Shown here: in pieces, positions 8,606-18,075 of the stretch
Layout: every line of letters starts with the position of its first letter
How positions within the stretch are numbered: position 1 is the first letter of the stretch
Source of the DNA: an uncultured Planctomycetaceae bacterium
GTDB taxonomy: Bacteria; Planctomycetota; Planctomycetia; Planctomycetales; Planctomycetaceae
DNA length: 41,835 nt
Assembly: GCA_943787265.1 (NCBI GenBank)
Contig: CALSLT010000011.1
Location: 1 to 41,835 of the forward strand
Direction of reading: 5' to 3'
Translations under genes and position numbers: made by a program
Notes under the pieces: model-generated
The model's input: only the letters and a program-made list of their open reading frames with translations
What the model was told of the DNA's origin: nothing
Databases searched by the model: none

Positions 8606-8841
8606 CTACGCAGTAAACAGCTCTCCGGAGATATCGATCCACGTTGAAAATAATTCGCCGGGCTCGAGGCGGCAGCCGGTGTTGACGCCATGTTGAGCAG
8701 ATACACTCTTCTCAAAGTTTATGGCGTCGGTGACGCAGGTGTAAGGTTCGAAGCAGCTGCGTTGTGGTTGGACGGGGCGTAGATCACAAGTTCATGGAAG
8801 GTGCCAGGGTTTCGTTGGGCGAGCTGGGGCGGCGGCTTCTT
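8606..8841 (-). pseudogene. Aldose 1-epimerase C-terminal remnant
   Basis: The gap before the large HEAT-repeat gene contains the tail of a galactose mutarotase-like protein. On the minus strand, [17 protein letters not shown] can be read, then after a one-base shift [25 protein letters not shown] and a stop at 8606-8608. This order (Vx[18 protein letters not shown]) is the normal end of the family. Nothing upstream encodes the rest of the enzyme, since a stop closes the frame at 8842-8844 and the next gene begins at 8876. It is a truncated and frameshifted relic. Confidence 0.75.
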
Positions 8842-8875
8842 TTATCATGAGCCGCTTGACGATGTCGGCTCAGAC

Positions 8876-11800
8876 CTACTGATTGTCGGCTCCGAAACGG
8901 AATGAGTACAGGTCGACGTTCTTCATCGTGAAGCGGACGCGGATCGTTTCCGGCATTCCTGTGGGAAGTGTGTTGGCACCTCGCCACGTGATCTGATGGC
9001 GAAGCGAGTCGCCTGTTACGGGCCGACAGTCAGCAAGTGAGAATCCCGGAATGACGTTACCGGAGGCGTCGAGGCGTTCTGCTTTAAGCCAACCGTCGGA
9101 CCCGCAGTCGACATTCACAAAGAGATCGTCTCCTTTTATCTCAAGCGGGCGAGTGGTCACAGTTCCGGGTTTGTCGCCGGTTGCCTGCAGCGAGGCGAAG
9201 CCGTCCAGTCGGAGCGTCGCCAGACCAACTCCCAGTGAGTGATACGGCCGCGTCATGGGCAGCACTTTTGTGCAATGCCCCATGTTTGCCCCCAGGTAGT
9301 ACAGTCGGATTTCGTCATCGACAACAAGCATCGTGTTCGCCCCATAGACCATGCCTGAGTCCCATTCCCCGAATCGGCCAATCGATAAAGCTCGGCGAGG
9401 AAAATCAACGTCGGTCCAGGTCTTCATGTCGCGGCTGACTTTCATCGGCATGTCGAGCGGCCCTTCGCGGTTGCCGATTACCGACCACAGGTCGTACAGA
9501 GCCACATAGACGCCTTCGTATGGCATCGCGGTAACGGAGTAGATTTCGCTGTGGAACTGGTTGAGTTGCGTCACGTCGGGCAGCAGGCTCCCGAAGGCTC
9601 GGCACGCACCGTCTCCTACGAGAGCGTCTTCACGGTGCCCGGCCAGAAACGGGAATTTCGCGGTGAACGGATCGTTCAGTTTCTTAAGCGTTGCGGCCGC
9701 AAAACTGCGACGGACAAAACCGTCGTGCTCCCGCATGTACTTCGGGAAAAACAGATAGCGATCCTGGCCCGGATCCGTAATCAACGAAACGACGTCGCCG
9801 TACGCCGGACGCACCGCCTGTGGCTGGGACCAGGTGATACCGTTGCTGGAGCGGCTGACTCCGTACGTTTTGTCGTGCTGGTAAAACAGCGACTGAAAAA
9901 CGTCCTCGGGATCTTCCGCATGCGGATTGTACTGCACGTTGTTGCCCGGCTTCTTCCAGATACCGATCTGCCCGTCAAAGCCCAGCAAATTGTGCTTTTC
10001 GAAGTCGTGCCACGGGGCAGCGGCGATGTTCGGCCGGCGCCAGTGAATGCCGTCTTCGGACACGGCATAACCTTTCAGGGAATGTCGAGGCCCGCAGCGG
10101 TACCACATCCGGAAGCAGCGTTGTTTAGCGTCGTAAATCACCGTTGACATGAACGGGTCGGCCCAGCCTTCTTCCCACGGCACCTGAGCCTGAAACACCG
10201 GGTTACGCTCGTGCTTCTTAAACGGGTGCAGTCGACGTTGCAGCCCCGCCATTTCGTCGACGATGAAGTCATCAATGAAAAGCTGAGTGTCGCTGCCGGC
10301 CAGGATGATGCCGTCTTTGACCTCGGTCGAAGGTCGATACACCGGGTTGAGTGTACGGAGACGTCGCGTCGACACGGTCTTCATCCACTCCGCCTGGTCG
10401 ACCAGCGAATCCCCGGTTGATTCGTTCAGAACGCTGATGGCCGTTGCGGCGGCGATGCGAACTCCCGGATCTTCATCGTTGGACAGCCTCCCCAATAGCG
10501 ACAGCGATTCGCTTGCCCCGGCTCGCCCCAACGCGTCGCACGCCTTCTCGCGAACGTTTGCGTCTGTATGAAGCAACGCGGTTATCAGGACATGGATCGC
10601 TGCGAGCTGCGTTTCGCGAGCCGACTCGCTGTCGGGAACCGTGTTCCGTAGTGCGAGCAGGTCGAAACCTTTCGGGTGTTTCGCCACCGGTTTCAGGTCG
10701 GCGACATGAGCGGTCGACTTCAAGGCGTAAACGGCGGCTGCCCGAACGGTGGGAATCGTGCTGTCGAGTGCCAGCTCGAGCAACGGAATACCCTCGCGTG
10801 ACCGCATCTGGCCGAGCAATCCACAAATGCCCAGTTGAGTCGTTTCCGATCCTGACCGCATCGATTCTTCCAAATGTTTTACTTCAAAGGGTTGCTTCGT
10901 TCGCCACAGGACGAGAGCTGCTTTTGCTCGCTGCTCTATATCGCCTTCCGTCAAGGCTTCCCGAAGGGCGGTGACCACCGGGGCCAGATGTGCGAGACGT
11001 TCCAGTGTCATGCCGGCCGAACCAGACCTCACGACGTTGCTGTTCCCGAGGTCGGTGACTAGAGAATTAATTGCACGTTCAACAGCGGGAGTCACCGGCC
11101 AGTCAGCGTGTTCGCGCATGACTTCCGCACTGGCCAGGCGAGTCATAGCGTCGGAACTCGACAAACCTGCGGTGACCAGCGACTGCCCGATTTCCGCTAC
11201 GCTGGCGTCATCCGACAAGTGTGTCAGTAGTGTCTTTCGGACAAGCCGGTCAGGATCGCTCAGAAGTGGTCGCAGTTTTCCGGCGTCCGACGCGCGTTGC
11301 AGGGCGACGAGATCCTTCGCCAGTTCTCGAACAATGGCCGTTCGGATCGTGGCGTCGGGATTGCCCAGGAACCGATTGACTAGCTGAAGCCGCTGTTCCG
11401 CCGGTAGACGTGACATGTCGAGCCGTTGCATTCCACGACGCAACGCCAGTTCGTTTCCAGAGTCAATATCACGGAGACACCCGGCCGCGAAGACCGCCCG
11501 TGCGTCGAACGCTGGTGTATCGATGGCGTCAGGCTTTCTGCCGACCAGATTGCAGTTGAGCAGGTAAAAATCGTCGCCTTTATCGTTGCCCGAATAAACG
11601 CCGACCCACGCCGTTTGGCCATCCGGTGTCAGCGCGATCGACGGCCGGCCACCGGAATTGGCGACCGTCTGCGTTGTTGCTTCGTTTTGCGAGTCGATCA
11701 TTGTCAGTTGAACGGAGCCGACAACGGTGCCGTAGTCCTTGCTGACGGCAACCGAACCGACACCACGTTCCCAGCCGATGGTCGAGCGGGTCGGCGATAT

Positions 11801-12721
11801 CGCGATGTCTGTACGGCCAACGTGCTGGTTTTCTGGAGTCCTTGCGGCAACTCTCGAAGTCCACGTTCCATCTGCGATGATGTGAGCGTGATGGAGGTCG
11901 CGGATGGCCGCGCCGTTTTCTCCTGCCGCGAAAGAAACGTGCAACTGCCCAGTGGCAGTCGTCGCGGCTGAAATGTTCCGGCAAACGCCGACTTTCGAGA
12001 TTGTGACTACTTGCCACTCGCCGGTGGCAAGTCGCGTTGCGCACTTTGGGCCACCGTTCTGGGGGCAGGCCACAACCTTCAGAAGCCCGTTGCCAGACAC
12101 TGCCATGTCGAAGTGCCCAGCGGCAATGCCCTGCAATTCTGCGGGGCGTGCAGCGTTCCATTGTCCGTCGGCTGTTCGTTCCCAGACTGCCAGACGCGAC
12201 CGATCACGCGTCATGCAGACAACGACGGGCCGACCGTCCGGCAGCAGGTCCAAGGCAACGTTGTTGCCGCCAAACGTGACGTTCTGCCCGAAAGTTTCCA
12301 GCCGCCATTGGCCATCAATCTGATGCCAATAATCGACTCCATAAGGCTGTCCGTGAAACCGAGTCGCGACGTGCAGGTGTCCCTGGCGATCGTAGACCAG
12401 GTCAGACGGGTGTCCGAATGAGCCCCAGCCTTCGACGTTCCAGGTCGTCTCGCTGTCAATTGCGGAGTAGGTGAGTCGGCCATCCGTGGAGATTATCCCG
12501 ATCGGCTTACAATCAAACTCACCCGCAGCCAGCGTCCAGGTAAACGCAATCTCGCCTGTTGGAGAAACGGCAAAGCAACTCCGCTCACCAGCCAAAGGCC
12601 GTCCACCGTCGACCTGCACATTGACTCGCCGCGTCTGGATATTCTGTGCCTGTAAGCCGACATTCGCCGTCTGAAAACACACTGCAAGGGTCATTGCGAA
12701 CGAAGAACTCTGCCATGCCAT
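8876..12721 (-). CDS. Large secreted protein: propeller-like region, HEAT repeats, glycosidase-like C-terminus
   Basis: A single intact frame of 1281 residues. The N-terminus is a plausible signal peptide (hydrophobic to about residue 25, ending in GLQA). Residues about 35-400 contain repeated 'VxxDRQGHLHVA' and 'ALDLLPDGRPVVV' style units that suggest a beta-propeller. Residues about 425-775 are HEAT-like helical repeats (ATIRTAIVRELAKDL, PTVRAAAVYALKS, ANVREKACDALGRAGA, PGVRIAAATAISVL). The last 480 residues resemble five-bladed GH32/GH43-type proteins (ADPFMSTVIYDAKQRCFRMWYR, GYAVSEDGIHWRRP), but no catalytic residues can be assigned. It is divergent from the dead operon at 12988. An extracellular glycan-related role is inference. 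Confidence 0.85.
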   Translation of the reverse strand: MAWQSSSFAMTLAVCFQTANVGLQAQNIQTRRVNVQVDGGRPLAGERSCFAVSPTGEIAFTWTLAAGEFDCKPIGIISTDGRLTYSAIDSETTWNVEGWGSFGHPSDLVYDRQGHLHVATRFHGQPYGVDYWHQIDGQWRLETFGQNVTFGGNNVALDLLPDGRPVVVCMTRDRSRLAVWERTADGQWNAARPAELQGIAAGHFDMAVSGNGLLKVVACPQNGGPKCATRLATGEWQVVTISKVGVCRNISAATTATGQLHVSFAAGENGAAIRDLHHAHIIADGTWTSRVAARTPENQHVGRTDIAISPTRSTIGWERGVGSVAVSKDYGTVVGSVQLTMIDSQNEATTQTVANSGGRPSIALTPDGQTAWVGVYSGNDKGDDFYLLNCNLVGRKPDAIDTPAFDARAVFAAGCLRDIDSGNELALRRGMQRLDMSRLPAEQRLQLVNRFLGNPDATIRTAIVRELAKDLVALQRASDAGKLRPLLSDPDRLVRKTLLTHLSDDASVAEIGQSLVTAGLSSSDAMTRLASAEVMREHADWPVTPAVERAINSLVTDLGNSNVVRSGSAGMTLERLAHLAPVVTALREALTEGDIEQRAKAALVLWRTKQPFEVKHLEESMRSGSETTQLGICGLLGQMRSREGIPLLELALDSTIPTVRAAAVYALKSTAHVADLKPVAKHPKGFDLLALRNTVPDSESARETQLAAIHVLITALLHTDANVREKACDALGRAGASESLSLLGRLSNDEDPGVRIAAATAISVLNESTGDSLVDQAEWMKTVSTRRLRTLNPVYRPSTEVKDGIILAGSDTQLFIDDFIVDEMAGLQRRLHPFKKHERNPVFQAQVPWEEGWADPFMSTVIYDAKQRCFRMWYRCGPRHSLKGYAVSEDGIHWRRPNIAAAPWHDFEKHNLLGFDGQIGIWKKPGNNVQYNPHAEDPEDVFQSLFYQHDKTYGVSRSSNGITWSQPQAVRPAYGDVVSLITDPGQDRYLFFPKYMREHDGFVRRSFAAATLKKLNDPFTAKFPFLAGHREDALVGDGACRAFGSLLPDVTQLNQFHSEIYSVTAMPYEGVYVALYDLWSVIGNREGPLDMPMKVSRDMKTWTDVDFPRRALSIGRFGEWDSGMVYGANTMLVVDDEIRLYYLGANMGHCTKVLPMTRPYHSLGVGLATLRLDGFASLQATGDKPGTVTTRPLEIKGDDLFVNVDCGSDGWLKAERLDASGNVIPGFSLADCRPVTGDSLRHQITWRGANTLPTGMPETIRVRFTMKNVDLYSFRFGADNQ

Positions 12722-12987
12722 TGAATCGTCCTCTTAATGTCGACGTGTGATGGGGCGAAACGTGAAATTCAGATGAATGCAGAAGATTGACTTAGCTTAC
12801 AGAATTGTGGCTTCTTTCGGACTTCAGTCTGGAATGGAGAGTTCGAAGACCGACCATAGCAACACGGATCACCGACCGTTGTATCAGACTTCTGTTCGTA
12901 GCGACTCTTCCTGTAGACTTTACATATTCGCACTCATTGATGCTTTGTGATACTCGTAGCAGCCTTGAATTTCTGAGCGTCCACAGA
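12722..12987. other. Divergent intergenic region
   Basis: These 266 bases separate the minus-strand HEAT-repeat gene from the plus-strand DUF1549 pseudogene. They are more AT-rich than the neighbours and should contain promoters for both directions, but I could not pick a convincing -35/-10 pair. Nothing else is evident. Confidence 0.4.
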
Positions 12988-15412
12988 ATGAACGTTAAGC
13001 TTGCCACGTCCATAGTCTTTGCAACGTTGCAGTGCGTGGGAGCTGCCGTGGCGGACGAGCAGCTATTGCGCCGCGCGAAAGGACACTCATTGGTTCTGAG
13101 GCGAGACAACAATTGCCCGTGACCGAGATCGTGAACGGTCGGGAAGTTGATCGTACTCGAGACGTGCAGTTTGAATCGGCCAACCCTGGTGTCGCCTCTG
13201 TCGATTCGGGTGGCGTTGTGCGACCGATCGCGGATGGTTCGACTTCAATTCTCGTTCGGTCACAAGGATTGTTGACTCGCATGGATGTAAACGTCCTGCG
13301 TTCAGCCGATGCATTGCCGGTCAATTTCGCCAACGACATCGTCCCGGTACTGTCCAAAGCGGGATGCAATGCCGAAAGTTGTCACGGCAAGCAGAGTGGG
13401 CAGAACCGATTTAAGCTGTCGGTTTTTGGCTTCGACCCGGCTTTCGATTACGCAGCGCTCGTGAGTGAAGCTCGAGGTCGACGTATCTTTCTGTTGGACG
13501 CTGAGCAATCACTGCTTCTGCGAAAAGCGACGAATCGTGTACCTCATGGAGGCGAGCAGAAATTTCCTGCGGGTTCCATCGAGTACAACCGGATTCTGCG
13601 CTGGATTAAACAAGGGACGCCTCGGGGAGAGCCCGATGATCCAAAGGTGGTCGAAATCAAGATCACGCCTGGCGAACGTGTCCTCACGGAACGATCACAG
13701 CAGCAAGTCATTGTGACTGCCGTCCTGTCCGACGGCACGGTCCGCGATGTTACGGATGAATCACGGTACGACACCAATGACAACGTAGTGGCCTGCGTCG
13801 ACAAGCATGGTCTGATTCATACGACGAACGTCTCCGGCGAAGCGGCAATTATGGCTCGGTACATGGAGTTCGTCGCCACCTGTCGAGTGACTGTTCCCTT
13901 TAGCTCCGCTGACAACGGCATGAAACTTCAGGCGGTCTGGAAGTCTCCACACTTTGTCGACCAGCTCGTCGCTGCCAAATGGAGAAAGCTGAATCTGCTT
14001 CCTTCAGCTCGGTGCGACGACGCGACGTTTTTGAGACGTGCGTATCTGGATGTGATCGGAAGATTACCCACTGCGGCTGATGCGCGTGAGTTTCTAGTCA
14101 GTAATGCTGAAAACAAACGGACGGCGTTGATCGACTCGCTACTTGAACGGCATGAGTACGCCGATTACTTCGCACTGCAATGGGCAGACTTGTTGCGTGT
14201 CAATCAGGAAGCATTGGGATCCAAGTCGGCTTACGTTTTCGACGCGTGGTTGCGACAGGCGTTTCGAGACAACATGCCATACGACCAGGTTGTCCGTGAG
14301 TTGATTACGGCTCAAGGTGGCAGCCATCAGAATAGTGCGACCAACTTTTACAAGGCGTTTCCGAAGCCGCATGATCTGACGATTGCCGTCAGTCAGGTAT
14401 TTCTGGGAGTGCGGCTTGAATGTGCTCGTTGTCATCATCACCCCTACGAACACTGGGGGCAGGATGACTTTTTCGGAATGGCGGCATTCTTTCCACGATT
14501 GAAGCAGAAGAAGGCCGCAGATGGAAAGCAGCTTCTGTTTTTCAGTGATCGGGGAGACGTCAAACACCCAAAAACAAATGCCATTGTTGCGCCGCAAACG
14601 CTTCTCGGCAAACCGCTCGACGTGCCGGTCAACGAGGACCGTCGACTGCAACTGGCTGACTGGATGACGTCGCCAAACAATTCATTCGTCGCGCGAACGA
14701 TGGCGAACCGTGTCTGGGCTCATTTTTTGGAACGTGGCCTGGTCGAGCCAATCGACGACATGCGGGCCACCAACCCGGCGACGAACGAATTGCTGCTGGA
14801 CGCTCTGGCGGCTGAGTTCGTCGCCAAGGACTTTAATGTTAGGCAGTTGATTCGCTCGATTATGACGTCCGACGTCTACCAGCTCAGTTCGTTGCCCAAC
14901 GAGACTAACGTGCGTGATACACGCAATTATTCGCGTACCTATCGCAAGCGGTTGTCCGCCGAAGTGTTACTTGACGGGGTTGCGACGTCACGGGTGAGCA
15001 GTCGGATTTTGTTGGCGTGCCAACTGGAACGCGAGCCGTACAACTTTGGAACAACCGGCTGCCGTCGTCATTCCTTGATGTATTCGGGCGGCCGCAACGC
15101 AAGAGTGTCTGCGAGTGCGAGCGAATTTTCGACACCAGTCTTGGCCAGGTGATGCACTTGATGAACGCTCCGCTCGTGAATGACAAAATCAGTTCACCGA
15201 CCGGTTATGCAGCAACAGTTTCGAAGAGTGACTTGTCTCCGGAACAGATCGTCGTCGAACTGTATCTTACGGTGTTAAGCCGTTATCCGACTCAGCATGA
15301 ATTGTCCGCGACAGTTCCGGTCTACTCGGCACCGGTAAGCAGCCGCCGTAGTGCTACTGAAGATGTTCTTTGGGCACTGATCAATACGGCAGAATTCGTT
15401 CTCAATGACTGA
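12988..15412 (+). pseudogene. DUF1549/DUF1553 (PSCyt2-type) secreted protein, two frameshifts
   Basis: The true start appears to be ATG 12988, giving a signal peptide (MNVKLATSIVFATLQ...GAAVADEQLL). The frame is lost near 13075 and again near 14985, each time by one missing base. Corrected length is about 808 residues. Order of domains: a BIG2-like region (RQQLPVTEI to LRSADALPVN), a haem-type CX4CH motif (CNAESCHGKQSG), a second BIG2-like region, DUF1549 (FVDQLVAAKWRKLNLLPS, FLRRAYLDVIGRLPT, FALQWADLLRVNQEAL), the CARCHHHPYEHWGQDDF motif, then DUF1553 with a normal C-terminus after the second shift (VPTGTRAVQLWNNR). First gene of a three-gene operon. Broken as read; its two operon partners are broken too. 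Confidence 0.85.
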
Positions 15413-15578
15413 GTTAAAGCGAGGCAAGAATGACTCAACGTAGTCAGGCACAGAGATATTGCGACGGGATGCCGCGTCGCGAGTTTATTCAGACTGGGCT
15501 TGCCGCTATGGGGGGCTTCGGGATGGCTGATCTGCTGCGGATCGATTGCCCAGTTGGGATGGACACCTGAATTAGTTT

Positions 15579-16463
15579 TTAGACGGCAAGCTTTGCTTGG
15601 TGTTGTTCTTCGAATTCGTCAGGTGTTTTGTATCCGAGGGTCTGATGAATTCTCTTGGAGTTGTAGAACGTTTCGATGTACTGGAAGACGCTGAGTCTTG
15701 CTTGAGTGATGTCCTCGAAGGTTTCGAACTTCGTCCATTCGTGCTTGAGTGACCAGAAGAAACGTTCCATGACGGCGTTGTCGTAGCAGCATCCGGTACG
15801 ACTCATCGAGCAGATCATGTTGAGTGTTCTCAGAGTCTGCTGGTATTCATCGCTGGTGTATTGCGAGCCTCGATCGCTGTGGTGAAGCAGACCGTTCGTG
15901 TCAGGCTTCCGCGATTCAACAGCGTTACGAAGAGCTGAGCTGACCAACGGCGTGGCGAGACTTTCGGAAATCGCCCAACCGACAACCTTGCGACTGAACA
16001 AGTCCAGGACAACAGCCAGATAAACCCAGCCGGTTGCCGTCGGCAGATACGTGATATCGGTCACCCACTTTCTGTTCGGAGCACCTGCTTTGAAGGACTG
16101 ATTCAGAACGTTTGGTGCCGCCATCTTTGAAGGATCAGAAACCGTTGTCGTTGGCGAAAATTTCTTTGAGACTTTGCTTTTCAGTCCCATTTCCCGCATC
16201 GCCGCTGCGACTGTGTTGCGACAGACTGTTTCCAGAGAGTCATCTTCCTTGAGTCGATCAGCGATTTTGTAACTGCCATAAATCCCGTGCGACTCGTCGT
16301 AGACCTGCTTAATTGAAGTGCGGATTCGAGCCGACCGTTGAGCCCTCAAGCCGGGCCCGGCCTTCAGCCACCTGTAGAATCCACTCGAGCTGACATTGAG
16401 AGTTCGACACATCGACGTCACTGAAAACGAGTCACGATGCTGCTTGATCCATGCGTATTTCAT
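15579..16463 (-). CDS. IS3-family transposase OrfB (integrase catalytic domain)
   Basis: The catalytic half of the IS3 transposase, 294 residues. An HTH_21-type region (GFYRWLKAG, ESHGIYGSYKIADRL) is followed by an rve integrase core. The DDE residues lie in VTDITYLPT (first Asp), LHHSDRGSQYTS (second Asp) and NAVMERFFWSLKHE (Glu), and the typical C-terminus RIHQTLGYKTPDEFEE is present. Its ATG overlaps the OrfA stop by four bases (ATGA). An A7G run 30 bases earlier should allow a -1 ribosomal shift to make the OrfAB fusion, which is the usual active transposase. It is intact. Confidence 0.97.
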   Translation of the reverse strand: MKYAWIKQHRDSFSVTSMCRTLNVSSSGFYRWLKAGPGLRAQRSARIRTSIKQVYDESHGIYGSYKIADRLKEDDSLETVCRNTVAAAMREMGLKSKVSKKFSPTTTVSDPSKMAAPNVLNQSFKAGAPNRKWVTDITYLPTATGWVYLAVVLDLFSRKVVGWAISESLATPLVSSALRNAVESRKPDTNGLLHHSDRGSQYTSDEYQQTLRTLNMICSMSRTGCCYDNAVMERFFWSLKHEWTKFETFEDITQARLSVFQYIETFYNSKRIHQTLGYKTPDEFEEQHQAKLAV

Positions 16464-16765
16464 TGTGACTCCCTCGCGAAATACGCTGTGGCTTTTTTTA
16501 GAATTTCACGTTCCATTTCAGCTCGCTGCAGACGCTTTCTGAGATGCTTGATCTCATCCTGCAACGCAGCGGTCGAGGCGTCGTCACCACATGGTTCTGG
16601 CTCTGGAGCCAGCTTCGAGTGCCAATCCCTGAGACTCTTCGCTGCAACACCAACAGCGTCCGCTGCCGCCTTGAACGAGTACCCCTGCTTGACCACAAGA
16701 TCGACGGCGTCCCGCTTAAATTCAGCACTGAATGAACGACGTGCTCGCTTCGTTTTCTCTGACAT
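16460..16765 (-). CDS. IS3-family transposase OrfA (HTH protein)
   Basis: The 101-residue DNA-binding half of the IS3 transposase. It has an HTH_8-type helix-turn-helix (SAEFKRDAVDLVVKQGYSFK... then AAKSLRDWHSKL) and ends with a leucine-zipper-like coiled coil (LQDEIKHLRKRLQRAEMEREILKKATAYF). Near its end the minus strand contains seven A followed by G (about 16491-16498), the canonical IS3 slippery site; slipping back one base enters the OrfB frame. The ATG at 16765 has a GGAGA-type site upstream. Confidence 0.95.
   Translation of the reverse strand: MSEKTKRARRSFSAEFKRDAVDLVVKQGYSFKAAADAVGVAAKSLRDWHSKLAPEPEPCGDDASTAALQDEIKHLRKRLQRAEMEREILKKATAYFARESQ
16491..16498 (-). promoter_or_regulatory. 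A7G -1 frameshift site in the IS3 transposase
   Basis: On the minus strand the codons for Lys-Lys in EILKKATAYF are written as A AAA AAA G. A -1 slip here changes the reading to SHSVFREGVTMKYAW, which runs straight into OrfB. Position and form match the programmed frameshift windows of other IS3 elements. Confidence 0.75.
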
Positions 16766-18075
16766 GAAAGTCTCCTGAAAGAAATCTTAGAAATCCTTCA
16801 GGTGTCCACCAGTCATGGGCTGCAGGCGGCGAACTCGGCAGAAGCGAAACCCGCGACACGCTGTATCTTCATCTGGATGGATGGAGGACCAAGTCATCAC
16901 GAGACATTCGATACAAAGCCGAAGGCTCCGTCCGAGATCCGAGGAATCTTTGATCCAATCCGATCCAATGTTGCCGGCATCGACGTGGGGGAGCACATTC
17001 CGAAGATTGCTCAGGTCATGTACCGCCTGACGGTGATTCGGTCCATCACTCACAAAGATCCTGGCCACGGCGGAGGCAATCACTATCTGACGACAGGGTA
17101 CCCAACGCCTACTCCGGTGGCCTGTGGAGCAAAAGTAAGTTTCCATCCGAGTTTCGGATCCGTCATCGCAAAGGAACGCGGCTCTATAGGTGGACTGCCA
17201 CCCTACATTCAGTTTGCGCTGCCGGGACCGTTGCGTTCAGGGGGGCCGAATTTTCTAGGCGCGAAGTACGCACCATTTTACATCTCAAACAATCCTAACA
17301 ATCCCGGTTTTAAAGTCTCCGACGTGACACTGCCGCCAGGCATCAGCAGCGGTCGATCCCGGACACGTGAGGCCCTGCGTCAATCGGTGGATCAGTTGAA
17401 GCGAATCTCGGATGCCGCAGCGAACGACCCAGCGAATGGGATGGATAGTTTTTACGAACAGGCCGTTGGACTCATCACATCACCACAAGCAGTAAAGGCG
17501 TTCGATATCAGTCTTGAACCGGAGCAGACGCGAGCGGAGTACGGCCACACTATGGTCGGACAGCAGTGTCTGCTGGCTCGACGATTGATTGAGGCCGGAA
17601 TTCCGTTTGTCACTGTGCAGCATGCAGGCTGGGATCATCACGGAAATATCTTTCCCTACCTGAAGGAACGCTACCTGCCGATTTTCGATCGAGCATTTTC
17701 TTCGCGGATTCGGGACATGGATCAACGGGGCCTGCTGGAAAATACACTGGTGCTGCCGTTGGGCGAATTCGGTCGCACCCCTAAGATAAACAAGAACGCA
17801 GGACGTGATCACTGGCCGAGTGCGATGTCGGTCGTCGCTGCTGGAGCCGGTGTACCAAGGGGACAGGTCATCGGAGCGACCGACATTCAAGGCAACTCAC
17901 CGATCGAACGTCCGCTGAATGTTGAGGACTTCGCCGCGACGCTCTATACCAAAATGGGCATCGATCCAAAAAAAGAGTACATCACTCCGCTCGGGCGTCC
18001 GGTTCCTATCGTCAACGGCGGTCGCCCGATTGCAGAACTGATTTGATCGCCAGGATTGTAAGACCAAAGACACCT

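Larger units (their letters stand above)
15555..16808 (-). mobile_element. IS3-family insertion sequence inside the DUF1501 gene
   Basis: About 1.25 kb. Inverted ends TGGACACCTGAA are at 15560-15571 and, inverted, at 16797-16808. The 5-base sequence CCAGT occurs directly outside both ends (15550-15554 and 16809-16813) if the element begins at 15555, which would be the target duplication; the left boundary could instead be 15560. Both transposase frames are open and undamaged, unlike the host gene and the neighbouring IS256 copy, so this looks like a recent and possibly active insertion. Confidence 0.9.
15430..18046 (+). pseudogene. DUF1501 protein interrupted by an IS3-family element
   Basis: The gene starts at 15430 with GAGG six bases upstream, 17 bases after the preceding stop, and encodes a Tat signal (MPRREFIQTGLAAMGGFG then MADLLR). 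At 15555 it is split by an insertion sequence and resumes after 16813 with AANSAEAKPATRCIFIWMDG. The rest is a normal DUF1501 protein of the alkaline phosphatase-like superfamily: GGPSHHETFD, IPKIAQVMYRLTVIRS, HAGWDHHGNIF, GEFGRTPKINKNAGRDHWP and a closing NGGRPIAELI. Even with the element removed, the two halves are one base out of frame. A shorter downstream piece could still be translated from 16802 but would lack the export signal. Confidence 0.9.

Noticed and set aside
9551..10147. 198-codon plus-strand frame
   Set aside because: It is antisense to the 1281-residue protein, whose domain content is clear; no ribosome site precedes it.
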